Assembly (NCBI GenBank): GCA_937901335.1
Contig: CALCHC010000084.1
Coordinates: 1-47,074, forward strand
Source: an uncultured Phascolarctobacterium sp.
GTDB taxonomy: Bacteria > Bacillota > Negativicutes > Acidaminococcales > Acidaminococcaceae
DNA length: 47,074 bases
Direction: 5' to 3'
In this document: positions 32,837 through 41,566 of the stretch, piece by piece
How the letters are laid out: each line of letters opens with the position of its first letter
Position numbering within the stretch: the first letter of the stretch is position 1
Position numbers and translations under genes: made by a program
The notes under the pieces: generated by a model
The model's input: the letters and a program-made list of their open reading frames with translations, nothing else
What the model was told of the DNA's origin: nothing
Databases searched by the model: none

Positions 32837-33981
32837 TACTCTTGCTCCTCTTCTGCAATTTCTTTAATTGCGTTGATTGCCACATCCACTTCTTCCAAAG
32901 TATTGAAATAGCCAAAGCTAAAACGTACCATACCTTGTTTTTCCGTACCAAAATGCTGATGCACTAAGGGAGCGCAATGAGCACCTGCTCGCACGCAGAT
33001 ACCGTAATCTTCCCACAAAATGTCGCTGACAAGACCTGCATCCATTTCGCCAATGTTCAGGGACACAATGGCAGTTCGTTCACTGGCTTCTACATCGCCG
33101 TACATACGCACTTGGGGTATATCTTTAATGCCAGCTACAAAGTGATGCATTAACTCCATCTCTTTAGCGTGAATATTTTCTACACCAGTTTCCAGCAAAA
33201 AACTAACTGCAGCATTCAATCCTGCAAGACCGTGTCCGTTTAAGGTGCCTGCTTCCAAAAGTGTCGGCATCATTTGCGGATGTACCTTATCAAAGCTATG
33301 AACACCACTTCCGCCAACTTTTAAGGACGGCAACTTTACATGTTCGCCAACATAAATGCCACCAGTACCTTGAGGACCAAGCAACCCTTTATGTCCCGTA
33401 AAGCACAGCACATCAATTCCCATAGCTTGCACATCAATAGGCAATGTACCTGCAGTTTGGGAAGCGTCTACTACCAAAAGCAAGTTATGCCGTTTCGCAA
33501 TGGCAGAAAGCTTCTGCAAATCATTAACGTTACCGGTAACATTGGAAGCGTGGTTGATGACAATAGCCTTAGTATTATCTTGCACCTTACTTTCTAAAAG
33601 AGCGTAGTCAATTCTGCCACAGGCATCCAAAGGCACAAAACTTACCTCTACGCCCGCACTTTCCTGCAAATACAAAGGACGCAGTACGGAATTATGTTCA
33701 GCTTCACTGCTAATAACATGGTCACCTGCCTTGAACAAACCCTGAATGGCAATGTTCAATGCTTCCGTTGCGTTACAGGTAAAAGCAATTTGTGCAGAGT
33801 TGGCAATATTAAAAAGTTTCGCCAATTTAACCCGCGTATCGTAAACAGTCCTCGCTGCCTGCAAAGTAGGAGCGTGGGCACCACGACCTGCATTACCCAA
33901 AGTTAAAAGTGCCTTTTGTACAGCCTCTATGACCTCAACAGGTTTTTGTAGAGTGGTTGCTGCATTATCAAAATAAATCAT
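32836..33981 (-). CDS. Class V aminotransferase, cysteine desulfurase family
   Basis: The 381-residue PLP enzyme begins with YFDNAATTLQKP and has the cofactor lysine in CFTGHKGLLGPQG (about residue 198), a histidine in AEHNSVLR, and the catalytic cysteine in RAGAHCAPLVHQHF. The family takes sulfur from cysteine or selenium from selenocysteine. Its start overlaps the yedF stop (ATGA). In this operon it may free selenium for SelD or put sulfur on the cofactor; the sequence does not separate these. Confidence 0.92.
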   Translation of the reverse strand: MIYFDNAATTLQKPVEVIEAVQKALLTLGNAGRGAHAPTLQAARTVYDTRVKLAKLFNIANSAQIAFTCNATEALNIAIQGLFKAGDHVISSEAEHNSVLRPLYLQESAGVEVSFVPLDACGRIDYALLESKVQDNTKAIVINHASNVTGNVNDLQKLSAIAKRHNLLLVVDASQTAGTLPIDVQAMGIDVLCFTGHKGLLGPQGTGGIYVGEHVKLPSLKVGGSGVHSFDKVHPQMMPTLLEAGTLNGHGLAGLNAAVSFLLETGVENIHAKEMELMHHFVAGIKDIPQVRMYGDVEASERTAIVSLNIGEMDAGLVSDILWEDYGICVRAGAHCAPLVHQHFGTEKQGMVRFSFGYFNTLEEVDVAINAIKEIAEEEQE

Positions 33982-34586
33982 GGTTTTACAATCAAGCTTG
34001 CTTGTAACATTTTTTCTGCAATTACATACATATTAGTTACGCCGCCAACTTGCAATTTATCTGCCAAGCCATAATGGTTCAGGCAAGTACCGCAAGTTAA
34101 AATTTCTACGCCTTGTGCTTCCAAGGATTTAATATCTTCCAAAGTGGGAGCGTTTTCACAAGTCAGCTTAGCACCACCGTTGTAGAACAAAATAGTTTTA
34201 GGCAATTCATCTTGTTGAGTAAGTGCAAAAACAAAACCTTTCATAAGCAAAGTGCCCAAAGCCTCGTCGCCTTCACCCATTTTGTCAGAAGAAATTACAA
34301 CAACTTTATTACTTCTTACATCAGGAATGCAGTCAACACATTCTTCTACTGCGTCCTCAGCTACAACTTCGCCAACAGTCAAAATAACTTGGTATTTCTT
34401 TTCTTCCAGTTTTTCGCTTTTTACAGCGTAGCCTTTTTGTTGTGCCATCTTAGTCAAATTTTGCACAGCAATTTCATTATCAACCAGTACGCAAACTTCG
34501 CCAGCACCATTCAATTCTTGGATTGCCTTCTTAGTTTTAACTACAGGAATCGGGCAAGCATCGCCCAAAGCATTTACATTAATCAT
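33978..34586 (-). CDS. yedF: YedF-type sulfurtransferase-like selenium metabolism protein
   Basis: The 202-residue protein joins an N-terminal TusA/SirA domain (residues 1-70; active-site C11 in GDACPIPVVKTKKAI) to a C-terminal DsrE-like domain (NKVVVISSDKMGEGDEALG; ILTCGTCLNHYG). Both carry cysteines that can hold persulfide or perselenide. Members follow selD in many genomes. It stops 4 bases into the desulfurase-like gene, so the enzyme and this carrier are translationally coupled. Confidence 0.93.
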   Translation of the reverse strand: MINVNALGDACPIPVVKTKKAIQELNGAGEVCVLVDNEIAVQNLTKMAQQKGYAVKSEKLEEKKYQVILTVGEVVAEDAVEECVDCIPDVRSNKVVVISSDKMGEGDEALGTLLMKGFVFALTQQDELPKTILFYNGGAKLTCENAPTLEDIKSLEAQGVEILTCGTCLNHYGLADKLQVGGVTNMYVIAEKMLQASLIVKP

Positions 34587-34598
34587 AATTTAGCACCT

Positions 34599-35624
34599 CT
34601 ATCTTACATAAATTTCGTATTCATCTTTTTCAACAAGCTCGCCTACGATTTGTGCAGGCAAACCTGCAGCTTGCAGTTCTGCTAACAATTCTTCTGCACA
34701 TTCAGGAGCAGTTGCTACCAAAAGTCCACCGGAAGTTTGCGGATCGAAAAGCACTTCTTCCATAGCGAAAGGTATATTTTCAAATCGCACATGTTCACCA
34801 AAATGGTTGCGGTTCTTTTGGGCTGCAGCAGTCAGTAAAAATTCATCTGCATAAGCCAAAGCTTCTTTAATTACAGGAATATTCTTCACTTGAACTATAG
34901 CTGAAAGCTTACCATCTACCATTTCGTGGAGATGTCCCAAAAAGCTAAAACCGGTAACATCCGTGCAAGCGTGCACTGGATACTTCCACAAAATTTCTGC
35001 AGCGTATTTGTTAAGAGTGGTCATGGAATTTATAGCTTCTTCCATGGCTTCCGCAGAAGCTTCGCCCACTCTATTGGCAGTACAAACAATACCCACGCCT
35101 AACTTTTTAGTGAGGATAAGCTTGTCGCCAACTTTACCGGAATTGTTTTGGTAAATTTTTTCAGGATGCACCACGCCGGTTACAGAAAGCCCATATTTAA
35201 CATCACTATCAGCAATGGAATGACCGCCTGCCAATTGACCCCCTGCTTCAATGACCTTTTCCGCACCGCCACGCATGATTTCCCCTAAAATATTCAAATC
35301 CATATCTTCAGGGAAGCATACGATGTTTAAAGCAGTTTTCACTTCGCCACCCATGGCATAAATGTCGCTCAAAGCATTGGTCGCGGCAATCTTGCCAAAG
35401 GTGTACGGGTCTTCAACCATCGGCGGAAAGAAGTCCAAAGTTTGTACCAAAGCAACCTCATCAGAGATTTTATATACTGCAGCATCATCCTTGCTGTCAT
35501 AACCTACTAAAAGGTTTTCATCATAGGGAGCTTTAGGCAAATTGGATAACACGTGGCTTAAAATTCCTGCTCCTAATTTGGCAGTGCAGCCACCGCCCCT
35601 ACAAAATACAATCTTCTCACTCAC
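34599..35624 (-). CDS. selD: Selenide, water dikinase
   Basis: The GTG at 35624 overlaps the yqeC stop by 8 bases and gives 341 residues, close to E. coli SelD; the ATG at 35663 would add a stretch overlapping yqeC. C13-TA-K16 (GGGCTAKLG) matches the catalytic Cys-x-x-Lys pair (C17/K20 in E. coli); the position is Cys, not selenocysteine. Motifs DDAAVY, ATNALSDIYAMGG, GGHSI and DPQTSGGLL are all intact. It makes selenophosphate from selenide and ATP in the cytoplasm. No SelA, SelB or tRNA-Sec appears in the window, which with yqeB/yqeC suggests supply for the hydroxylase. Confidence 0.94.
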   Translation of the reverse strand: MSEKIVFCRGGGCTAKLGAGILSHVLSNLPKAPYDENLLVGYDSKDDAAVYKISDEVALVQTLDFFPPMVEDPYTFGKIAATNALSDIYAMGGEVKTALNIVCFPEDMDLNILGEIMRGGAEKVIEAGGQLAGGHSIADSDVKYGLSVTGVVHPEKIYQNNSGKVGDKLILTKKLGVGIVCTANRVGEASAEAMEEAINSMTTLNKYAAEILWKYPVHACTDVTGFSFLGHLHEMVDGKLSAIVQVKNIPVIKEALAYADEFLLTAAAQKNRNHFGEHVRFENIPFAMEEVLFDPQTSGGLLVATAPECAEELLAELQAAGLPAQIVGELVEKDEYEIYVR

Positions 35625-36321
35625 TATACGCTTCACCTCTAATCCATAGCTTCTCCACATCAAAGCCTACTTTTTCCAAAAGGCTTCTAATCTTCAAAGC
35701 ACTCTTTAATCTATATTCATCGTCACATTTATTTAAAACTATAAAATATGCTCGTTGTCCAACATTTTTAAAAGCACCTTGCTCAGAAAGCAAAAGCTTC
35801 ACTGCATCTTCTTCCGTCAAACAATGTTCGCCAGTAGTATCTAAAACTTCTTGTACTTTTTCCAAACGGAAGCAAACTTCCTTAATTGGTTGGTGCAGTG
35901 CATCCAAACCCATTACTGCAATTACAGTATCGCAGTTTTCTAAAAGCACCGGTTCATTTTCAGCAGGAGCTTTGCAAGGTAAACGCTTCGCTCCATCTGC
36001 TTCAATGAGCACTAGATCTGCAAGCCTGCAGTAATTTTCCAAAACAGCTTCCGATAATTGGGTAAGCTTGTCAGTACCAGCTTCAACACTCCCAACTACA
36101 GCATAGCATCCTGCTTGCCACAAAGCTTCCACTTCAGCAACACTCTCTGCAAAATTACAAGCAGGCTGAAAAATATGGGTAGTGGTACTTACCAAAACTT
36201 TTTTTCCTAATTTGGCAAAGTGTTCTGCCAACTGGTACATCACCGTAGTTTTACCACCAGCTCCAACTAAAGAAACAATATGCTTTTTTTCTTGTAAGTA
36301 TTTAAAAAGGAAATGTTCCAC
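35617..36321 (-). CDS. yqeC: YqeC family selenium-dependent hydroxylase accessory protein
   Basis: The start is uncertain. A TTG at 36330 touches GGAGGA, so the GTG at 36321 (10 bases downstream) is preferred, giving 234 residues. The P-loop GAGGKTT near residue 23 and TTTTHIF and EADGAKRLPCKAP further on are the family hallmarks and suggest nucleotide binding. The family is found only with selenium-dependent hydroxylases and its reaction is unknown. It lies 23 bases after the cysteine desulfidase gene. Confidence 0.9.
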   Translation of the reverse strand: MEHFLFKYLQEKKHIVSLVGAGGKTTVMYQLAEHFAKLGKKVLVSTTTHIFQPACNFAESVAEVEALWQAGCYAVVGSVEAGTDKLTQLSEAVLENYCRLADLVLIEADGAKRLPCKAPAENEPVLLENCDTVIAVMGLDALHQPIKEVCFRLEKVQEVLDTTGEHCLTEEDAVKLLLSEQGAFKNVGQRAYFIVLNKCDDEYRLKSALKIRSLLEKVGFDVEKLWIRGEAYSE

Positions 36322-36344
36322 CAGAAACAATCCTCCAGTTATTT

Positions 36345-37637
36345 TTAATCTACATTTTTTGTAGTCATAATTGCTAAAATTTCCGCATCAGTATCTTTCA
36401 TACCTTGATTACCAATGCGAGCCATATTCTTAATGCATTGCTCCGCAGTTTCTGCACAAATACCGTCGCTTACTCGAAGCGCTACATTGTTAACTGCGTG
36501 AATAGCACTCATAAGTGCCGCAAAAGAACCTGTAGAAACTTTCAAGGCGCAACCAACCTTGCCACCATCACACAGCATACCAGTTACTGTTCCGCACATA
36601 TTGCGAATAGCGTAAGTAATTTGTTCATCGTTACCACCTAACAGCCAAGTTATACCAGCGGACGCAGCGGTGGAAGAACACATTACGCAGCTACACATGG
36701 GAGAAAGTTTTCCAACATAAGCATTGATATAGCGATTCACCAAATGAGCAAAGGCTAAAGCTTGCACAGTTTTGAGCTTACTTGCACCAATAGCTTTAGC
36801 AGTTTCGCTGACAGGTAAAATTACAACTAAACCTTTTGTTCCTGCGCCGGAACTACTCATTGTAGGCAGCGGGCAACCATCCAATCTACTTTCTGCAGCA
36901 GAAGAAACTTGCAAAACAATCTTATTAGCTAAATCGTTGGCAAGTAAGCCTGCGTTAATTTCCTTACGCAGATTTTGAGCAATGCCCACGCCAACTTCTT
37001 GGCTTTCAGAATAAGCGGCAAGACTTTCGTTCATTGCCACACCATCTAACATAAATTCCAGCTCTTCTTCGGTAGCAGTAGCAACCAATTTGCGAATATC
37101 AGCAATAGTCATTTCTAGCAAAGCATTTACCAAAACATCATCACCTGCAACAGCTGTAGCTGTTTCTTTTTCTAAAAGCACTTCTCCATTACGAGACAAG
37201 TACACAATATTTGTATGAGCGTTTTGAATTACGCAAATTGCTTCTTCATTCTTGGAGCGGAGAATGCATTTTACATACAAGCTTTTGGCAGCGTCATCCA
37301 CTTTTACGGACACTTTACCTGCTTTAACCAAAGCTTCTGCTTTCGCCAAGATATCATCAATAACATCTGCTAAAAGCTCTAGATTCTTCTCAGGATTTTT
37401 CAGGAAAGCTCCAAGAGTAGCAGCCCAATCTAATCCAACCATGGCACAATTGGGAATCCCTGCGGACATACCATTTTTATAAATGCCTGCATTGGTAAAA
37501 ACTTCTATTGCTTCTATGTTATCATCTATCAACTTTCCTGCACTTGCCGCACATAAAGCAACACATACTGGTTCTGTGCAACCTAAAGCAGGAACAACAT
37601 CTTTTCTTAAAAGTTCAAGCATTTGCTCTTTATTCAT
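36345..37637 (-). CDS. cyuA: L-cysteine desulfidase family protein (CyuA/YhaM-like)
   Basis: The ATG at 37637 follows CGGAGTG by 7 bases, preferred to a frame from 37661; the product has 430 residues. Cysteine-rich motifs (PALGCTEPVCVAL near residue 18; SPMCSCVMCSSTAASAG near 312; NMCGTVTGMLCDGGKVGCALKV near 345) fit the iron-sulfur cluster of UPF0597/CyuA proteins, which degrade cysteine to pyruvate, ammonia and sulfide. It is the first gene of the operon with yqeC and selD, so it may supply sulfide or, from selenocysteine, selenide. That use is inferred. Serine dehydratase alpha-type activity is an alternative. Confidence 0.9.
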   Translation of the reverse strand: MNKEQMLELLRKDVVPALGCTEPVCVALCAASAGKLIDDNIEAIEVFTNAGIYKNGMSAGIPNCAMVGLDWAATLGAFLKNPEKNLELLADVIDDILAKAEALVKAGKVSVKVDDAAKSLYVKCILRSKNEEAICVIQNAHTNIVYLSRNGEVLLEKETATAVAGDDVLVNALLEMTIADIRKLVATATEEELEFMLDGVAMNESLAAYSESQEVGVGIAQNLRKEINAGLLANDLANKIVLQVSSAAESRLDGCPLPTMSSSGAGTKGLVVILPVSETAKAIGASKLKTVQALAFAHLVNRYINAYVGKLSPMCSCVMCSSTAASAGITWLLGGNDEQITYAIRNMCGTVTGMLCDGGKVGCALKVSTGSFAALMSAIHAVNNVALRVSDGICAETAEQCIKNMARIGNQGMKDTDAEILAIMTTKNVD

Positions 37638-37668
37638 AAAGCACACTCCGTAATCAATCATTATTTAG

Positions 37669-37697
37669 ATTATAAAACATCGTCTTTGCTTATACAA
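37669..37697 (-). promoter_or_regulatory. Promoter of the selenium operon
   Basis: On the minus strand TTGTAT (37692-37697) and TATAAT (37669-37674) are separated by exactly 17 bases and lie about 32 bases before the cyuA ATG. Confidence 0.65.
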
Positions 37698-37731
37698 CTT
37701 TCAAAGCCAATTCGGAGCATTTCTTCCCAAT

Positions 37732-37760
37732 AAAAAAGGGCTGACATGAAGTCAGCCCTC
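37732..37760 (-). terminator. Terminator of the BMP-family gene
   Basis: On the minus strand GAGGGCTGAC and GTCAGCCCTT form a stem with a 5-base loop and are followed by TTTTTT. Confidence 0.88.
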
Positions 37761-37770
37761 TTAAAAAATC

Positions 37771-38850
37771 TTATTTTTTGTTGCGATGATTTTTAGCGTC
37801 TTGGTCTACAAATTTTTTGGTTACAGGGTCAAATTCCAAACCGTTGTAAACGGTGTTGATTTTAACTTTGCCAGCCAAAACGTCATCTTTCAATTTGGTC
37901 AATTTTTTAGCAACTTTTTTCGGAACTTGTTTGGAGATTGCCAAACGAACTACGTCCGGATTTTCCAAACCGATTACGGTTACAGCGTTGTTTTTCAAAG
38001 TGCCAGCTTTGTAGTCTTTAGCAGCATTGATGATTGCAACACTGGAGTCAGCAACTGCAGAACCGATGAAGATCGGAGAAACTTCGGTCCAGTCAATTAC
38101 GTTACCGATTTCTTTAACTTTGCCGTTGGTAGCTTCGATAGCATCGTTTACACCAAAACGACCGCCGTTGAGCATGGTGTAGATTACGTCTACGCCCATG
38201 GAGATTTCAGCTTCAGCAGCTTTAGCGTTGATTTCGTTGTTGTCCAAGTTGCCGGTGAATTGAGTATAGAATTCAGCATCTTTGTTAACGCGTTTCAAAC
38301 CATCATAGAAAGCAGCGCGAGCTTGCACGCCCGGTTTCGGCCAAGCGCCGGAGATGTGACCAACTTTATCAGTTTTGGTCATGTAACCAGCCAAAGCACC
38401 TGCCAAGAAAGCGGATTGTTCTTGGTCAACTTTGTAGCTGCTTACGTTAGCGCTTTTTACGCCACCTTGAATTACTACGAATTGGATTTGGGGGAATTCT
38501 TTACTAACAGTTGCAACGGGAGCATTGCATTGGCCACCGTGAGCAATAATCAGTTTCGGACCTTCTGCTGCGATTTTACGCAATTCTTCGGTCAAAACTT
38601 CTCTGTTAGAAGTAGCAGAAATATCGGATACGCATTTAACATTGGTGGTAACTTCTTTAGCAATGCGGTTGTAACCACGATAGCCAGCTTCCATGAAGCC
38701 GTTATCTCTTGCAAAACCAGGAAGCATTACGGAGATTTCCGGAGTTTTTTCCAAGTTACCAGCAGGAGTTTCAACAACTGCTGCACTTGCTGCGCTCATG
38801 AACAAGGAGCTAGCAAATACCATAGCGAGAACTTTCTTATTAAACATCAT
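37771..38850 (-). CDS. BMP family ABC transporter substrate-binding protein
   Basis: The ATG at 38850 follows GGAAGG by 6 bases, giving 359 residues. Residues 1-24 are a Sec signal peptide (FNKK, hydrophobic core, SAASA), without a lipobox, so the product is periplasmic rather than a lipoprotein. The mature protein has the BMP/Med pattern (ISVMLPGFARDNGFMEAGYRGYNRIA, PQIQFVVIQGG, QEQSAFLAGALAGYMT, VGHISGAWPKPGVQARAAFYDGLK). The family binds nucleosides or related compounds. The gene stands alone between a perfect promoter and a terminator; no permease or ATPase gene is next to it. Confidence 0.93.
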   Translation of the reverse strand: MMFNKKVLAMVFASSLFMSAASAAVVETPAGNLEKTPEISVMLPGFARDNGFMEAGYRGYNRIAKEVTTNVKCVSDISATSNREVLTEELRKIAAEGPKLIIAHGGQCNAPVATVSKEFPQIQFVVIQGGVKSANVSSYKVDQEQSAFLAGALAGYMTKTDKVGHISGAWPKPGVQARAAFYDGLKRVNKDAEFYTQFTGNLDNNEINAKAAEAEISMGVDVIYTMLNGGRFGVNDAIEATNGKVKEIGNVIDWTEVSPIFIGSAVADSSVAIINAAKDYKAGTLKNNAVTVIGLENPDVVRLAISKQVPKKVAKKLTKLKDDVLAGKVKINTVYNGLEFDPVTKKFVDQDAKNHRNKK

Positions 38851-38881
38851 AAAGCACCTTCCTAAAAGATTAGTCCCCACA

Positions 38882-38910
38882 ATTATAGCCGTGCCCCATC
38901 ACCCTGTCAA
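38882..38910 (-). promoter_or_regulatory. Perfect consensus promoter of the BMP-family gene
   Basis: On the minus strand TTGACA (38905-38910), 17 bases, TATAAT (38882-38887): identical to the vegetative consensus in both boxes and spacing. Strong constitutive expression is expected. Confidence 0.85.
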
Positions 38911-38960
38911 CGAGCCAAGTAGCAGAACGCTATCATTAAACATTTAATTCAAGAAAACGC

Positions 38961-38988
38961 AAAAAAGCCTGTGCAAAAAGCACAGGCC
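38961..38988 (-). terminator. Terminator downstream of tRNA-Arg
   Basis: On the minus strand GCCTGTGC and GCACAGGC pair around TTTTT and run into TTTTTT. It ends the transcript carrying the tRNA. Confidence 0.88.
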
Positions 38989-39000
38989 TATTTTTTAAAA

Positions 39001-39077
39001 TGGTGATCCCGGCCAGAATCGAACTGGCGACCTACTGCTTAGGAGGCAGTTGCTCTATCCTACTGAGCTACGGAACC
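39001..39077 (-). tRNA. tRNA-Arg (anticodon CCT)
   Basis: The 77-base gene begins GGTTCCG and ends CGGGATC-A-CCA, with the acceptor closed by standard and G-U pairs. The D arm contains TAGCTCAG, the anticodon loop is CTCCTAA with anticodon CCT between ACTGC and GCAGT, and the T arm has GCCAG-TTCGAAT-CTGGC. The 3' CCA is encoded. It reads AGG codons. It lies 18 bases after the stop of the 101-residue gene, with no terminator between them. Confidence 0.96.
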
Positions 39078-39095
39078 GCATATTAAGTTTATCAA

Positions 39096-39401
39096 TTAAA
39101 GAGTTTCTGCCAAACCAGCAGGCATGCTCCATTCAACGCGAACCAAGGTATTAACCCACAGACGAGTCATGCAGGTTTTGAAGTTTTCCAAGCTGGAAAG
39201 GGGATCCAAGGTTACTTCCACGAAGGTTCTGATATCGCCACCATCGGGAACTTCCAAGGTCAACGGTTTTGCCAAGAAATCTTCTACCAATTTTTTCGCT
39301 TCTTCGGAAGCAATGGTTACTTCTGCAGTTTTAGTTTCTTCGTCATAAGTTACGAAGCCATAATTGCAGTTGTAATTCAGGGTAACAGCATATTTTTTCA
39401 T
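39096..39401 (-). CDS. Hypothetical protein, 101 residues
   Basis: AGGAGGG lies 6 bases before the ATG at 39401, and a good promoter lies at 39427-39455. The soluble protein alternates strands and helices (KKYAVTLNYNCNYGFVTYDEETKTAEVTI, then SEEAKKLVEDFLAK). It has no known motif and I do not recognise the family. The tRNA-Arg gene starts 18 bases after its stop, so both seem to sit on one transcript. Confidence 0.75.
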   Translation of the reverse strand: MKKYAVTLNYNCNYGFVTYDEETKTAEVTIASEEAKKLVEDFLAKPLTLEVPDGGDIRTFVEVTLDPLSSLENFKTCMTRLWVNTLVRVEWSMPAGLAETL

Positions 39402-39426
39402 AATTAACCCTCCTAAACTAACTTTC

Positions 39427-39455
39427 ATTATAACAATTTAGATTAGTTAGGGCAA
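39427..39455 (-). promoter_or_regulatory. Promoter of the 101-residue gene and tRNA-Arg
   Basis: On the minus strand TTGCCC (39450-39455), 17 bases, TATAAT (39427-39432). Confidence 0.65.
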
Positions 39456-39463
39456 TAAAATAT

Positions 39464-41566
39464 TTACCGACGACTATGCATAGGCTGCAAACGTGCCTGC
39501 ATAGGAATCTTATCAGCAGTTGCAGCAATTTGCGCCATTTCGTACAAAGTACCTTGGGCGCTCACAACTTCTGCTTTATTGCGCACTCTGCGATACGCAC
39601 CGTTAGATTGCATCATATGGGCACCAACATTGTCACGCAGGTACAAATCAAGCAAGCCTTTAACGCGAGCAATATGCTCTTCACTTTCTACAGGGAAGAA
39701 CAGTTCCACGCGGTCATTTAAATTACGAGGCATCCAGTCCGCACTGGAAAGGTACAACTGCTCGTCGCCGCCATTTGCAAACCAGAAGATTCTACTGTGC
39801 TCCAACTGACGACCTACAATACTACGCACCGTAATATTTTCACTGATACCTTCGATACCGGTACGCAAACCACAAATACCACGGACGATAAGTTCAATTT
39901 GCACGCCTTTAGCTGAAGCTTCGTACAATTTTTGGATAACAGGATAATCTATCAAGCTATTCATTTTAGCTATGATGTGACCACTTTTACCTGCTTCCGC
40001 CAACGCAATTTCATTATCAATAAGAGCGTAAATTTTTTCACGCAAACCAAGAGGAGCCATAACAAGCTTGTTCCACACAGGCGGTTCAGAATAACCGGAA
40101 AGCAAGTTGAAGAACGCAGAAGCATCACTACCAAATTGGTCATTAGCAGTGAAAAGCCCTAAGTCCGTATAAAGTTTAGCAGTATTATCATTGTAGTTAC
40201 CAGTGCCAAGATGCAGGTAACGTTTAATACCGTTGGCTTCCTTACGTACTACAAGCACAATCTTGGCGTGAGTTTTAAGCCCCACCAAACCGTAGATTAC
40301 GTGGCAACCAGCTTGTTCCAAGCGCCTTGCCCAAATAATATTGTTTTCTTCATCAAAGCGAGCTTTCAATTCTACAAGAACAGTTACTTGCTTACCATTT
40401 TCTGCCGCTCTCGCCAAAGCTGCTACGATGGGAGAGTTACCGCTCACACGATACAAAGTCTGTTTGATTGCCAAAACCTTGGGATCGTTGGCAGCATCGT
40501 TTACCAATTTTACTACAGGGTCAAAACTTTCATAGGGATGGTGCAAAAGAATATCTCTCTTACTGATTGCTTCAAACAAGTTCTCATCCTTAGAAAGTTC
40601 CGCAGGTTGTTGGGGTTTAAAGGGTTCGTAAAGCCAAGGCCACATTCCCGGCAAACTGGTAAATTTAAAGAAGCAAGTTGCGTCCAAAGGTGCATTGCTT
40701 TCGTAAACTTCCATAGAGCTTACGTCCAAGTTTTCTTCTAAAAACTTTTTAATGCGATTGTTATTAGTTCTGTAAATTTCCAAACGGACAGGAGCACCAC
40801 GCTTACGTTTGCGCAGAGACTTTTCTACCTCTTTCAGCAAATCGTCAATATCGTCTTCATCCACGTCCAAATCAGAGTCACGAGTTACCCTAAAGGGAAC
40901 CATATCTAAAATTTGGCAGCCATTGAACAAGTCAGCGCAATGGCTGGCGATAATATCTTCCAAGAATACGAAGGTACGCTTTGTTTCGCAGGGAACTTCT
41001 GTAATACGGTCAAGCACGGAAGGAACTTGCACCAAGCCCATGCTGTGCTCACCTTCGTTATTAATAAGCTCCACTGCCAAATTTAAAGTTCTATTGGCCA
41101 AGAAGGGGAAAGGTCTAGAAGCATCCACCGCCATGGGAGTTAAAACAGGATAAACTATTTCGCGGTAATATTCTTCCAACCAATCCTTGCCCAAATCAGT
41201 TAAGTTCGCAACACGCTTAAAGTGCAAACCAACACCGTTCATTTCTTTAATAAGTGCCAGTAAATATTTACTTTGAGTTTTTACTTGTTCGTGAGCAGCT
41301 TCGGAGATTGCTTCAAGCTGTTCTTTAGTAGTCATACCGGAAGCATCTCGTACATTCACGCCATTATCCAGTTTATCCCACAAGCCTGCCACACGCACCA
41401 TAAAGAACTCGTCCAAATTAGACGCAGTAATGGCGATAAACTTTAAGCGTTCCAAAAGAGGTGTGTCTTTTACAGAAGCCTCTTTCAAAACACGCAGGTT
41501 AAACTTTAGCCAGCTTAACTCACGGTTATAAAAATATTCAGGTTTGGTTAAATCTAAAGCTTTCAT
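39464..41566 (-). CDS. ppk1: Polyphosphate kinase 1
   Basis: The 700-residue enzyme polymerises the terminal phosphate of ATP into polyphosphate, reversibly. The N-terminal and head domains include FYNRELSWLKFNLRVLKEA and FITASNLDEFFMVRVAG-like segments (residues 10-70). H433 in KTHAKIVLVV is the residue that is phosphorylated, and H452 in YLHLGTGNYN is 19 residues later, the same spacing as E. coli H435/H454. The ATG overlaps the stop of the upstream Ppx-HD paralogue (TAATG), so the two are translationally coupled. The length is typical of PPK1. Confidence 0.95.
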   Translation of the reverse strand: MKALDLTKPEYFYNRELSWLKFNLRVLKEASVKDTPLLERLKFIAITASNLDEFFMVRVAGLWDKLDNGVNVRDASGMTTKEQLEAISEAAHEQVKTQSKYLLALIKEMNGVGLHFKRVANLTDLGKDWLEEYYREIVYPVLTPMAVDASRPFPFLANRTLNLAVELINNEGEHSMGLVQVPSVLDRITEVPCETKRTFVFLEDIIASHCADLFNGCQILDMVPFRVTRDSDLDVDEDDIDDLLKEVEKSLRKRKRGAPVRLEIYRTNNNRIKKFLEENLDVSSMEVYESNAPLDATCFFKFTSLPGMWPWLYEPFKPQQPAELSKDENLFEAISKRDILLHHPYESFDPVVKLVNDAANDPKVLAIKQTLYRVSGNSPIVAALARAAENGKQVTVLVELKARFDEENNIIWARRLEQAGCHVIYGLVGLKTHAKIVLVVRKEANGIKRYLHLGTGNYNDNTAKLYTDLGLFTANDQFGSDASAFFNLLSGYSEPPVWNKLVMAPLGLREKIYALIDNEIALAEAGKSGHIIAKMNSLIDYPVIQKLYEASAKGVQIELIVRGICGLRTGIEGISENITVRSIVGRQLEHSRIFWFANGGDEQLYLSSADWMPRNLNDRVELFFPVESEEHIARVKGLLDLYLRDNVGAHMMQSNGAYRRVRNKAEVVSAQGTLYEMAQIAATADKIPMQARLQPMHSRR

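Noticed and set aside
34599..35663. Selenocysteine in SelD or a longer SelD start at 35663
   Set aside because: The active site is Cys13, with no in-frame TGA. The longer start would add 13 residues overlapping yqeC and lacks a good ribosome site.
37786..38865. A 359-residue plus-strand frame opposite the BMP gene
   Set aside because: It is long because of codon bias in a highly expressed gene. It is rich in Phe and Ser, lacks a motif and is opposite a gene with a perfect promoter.
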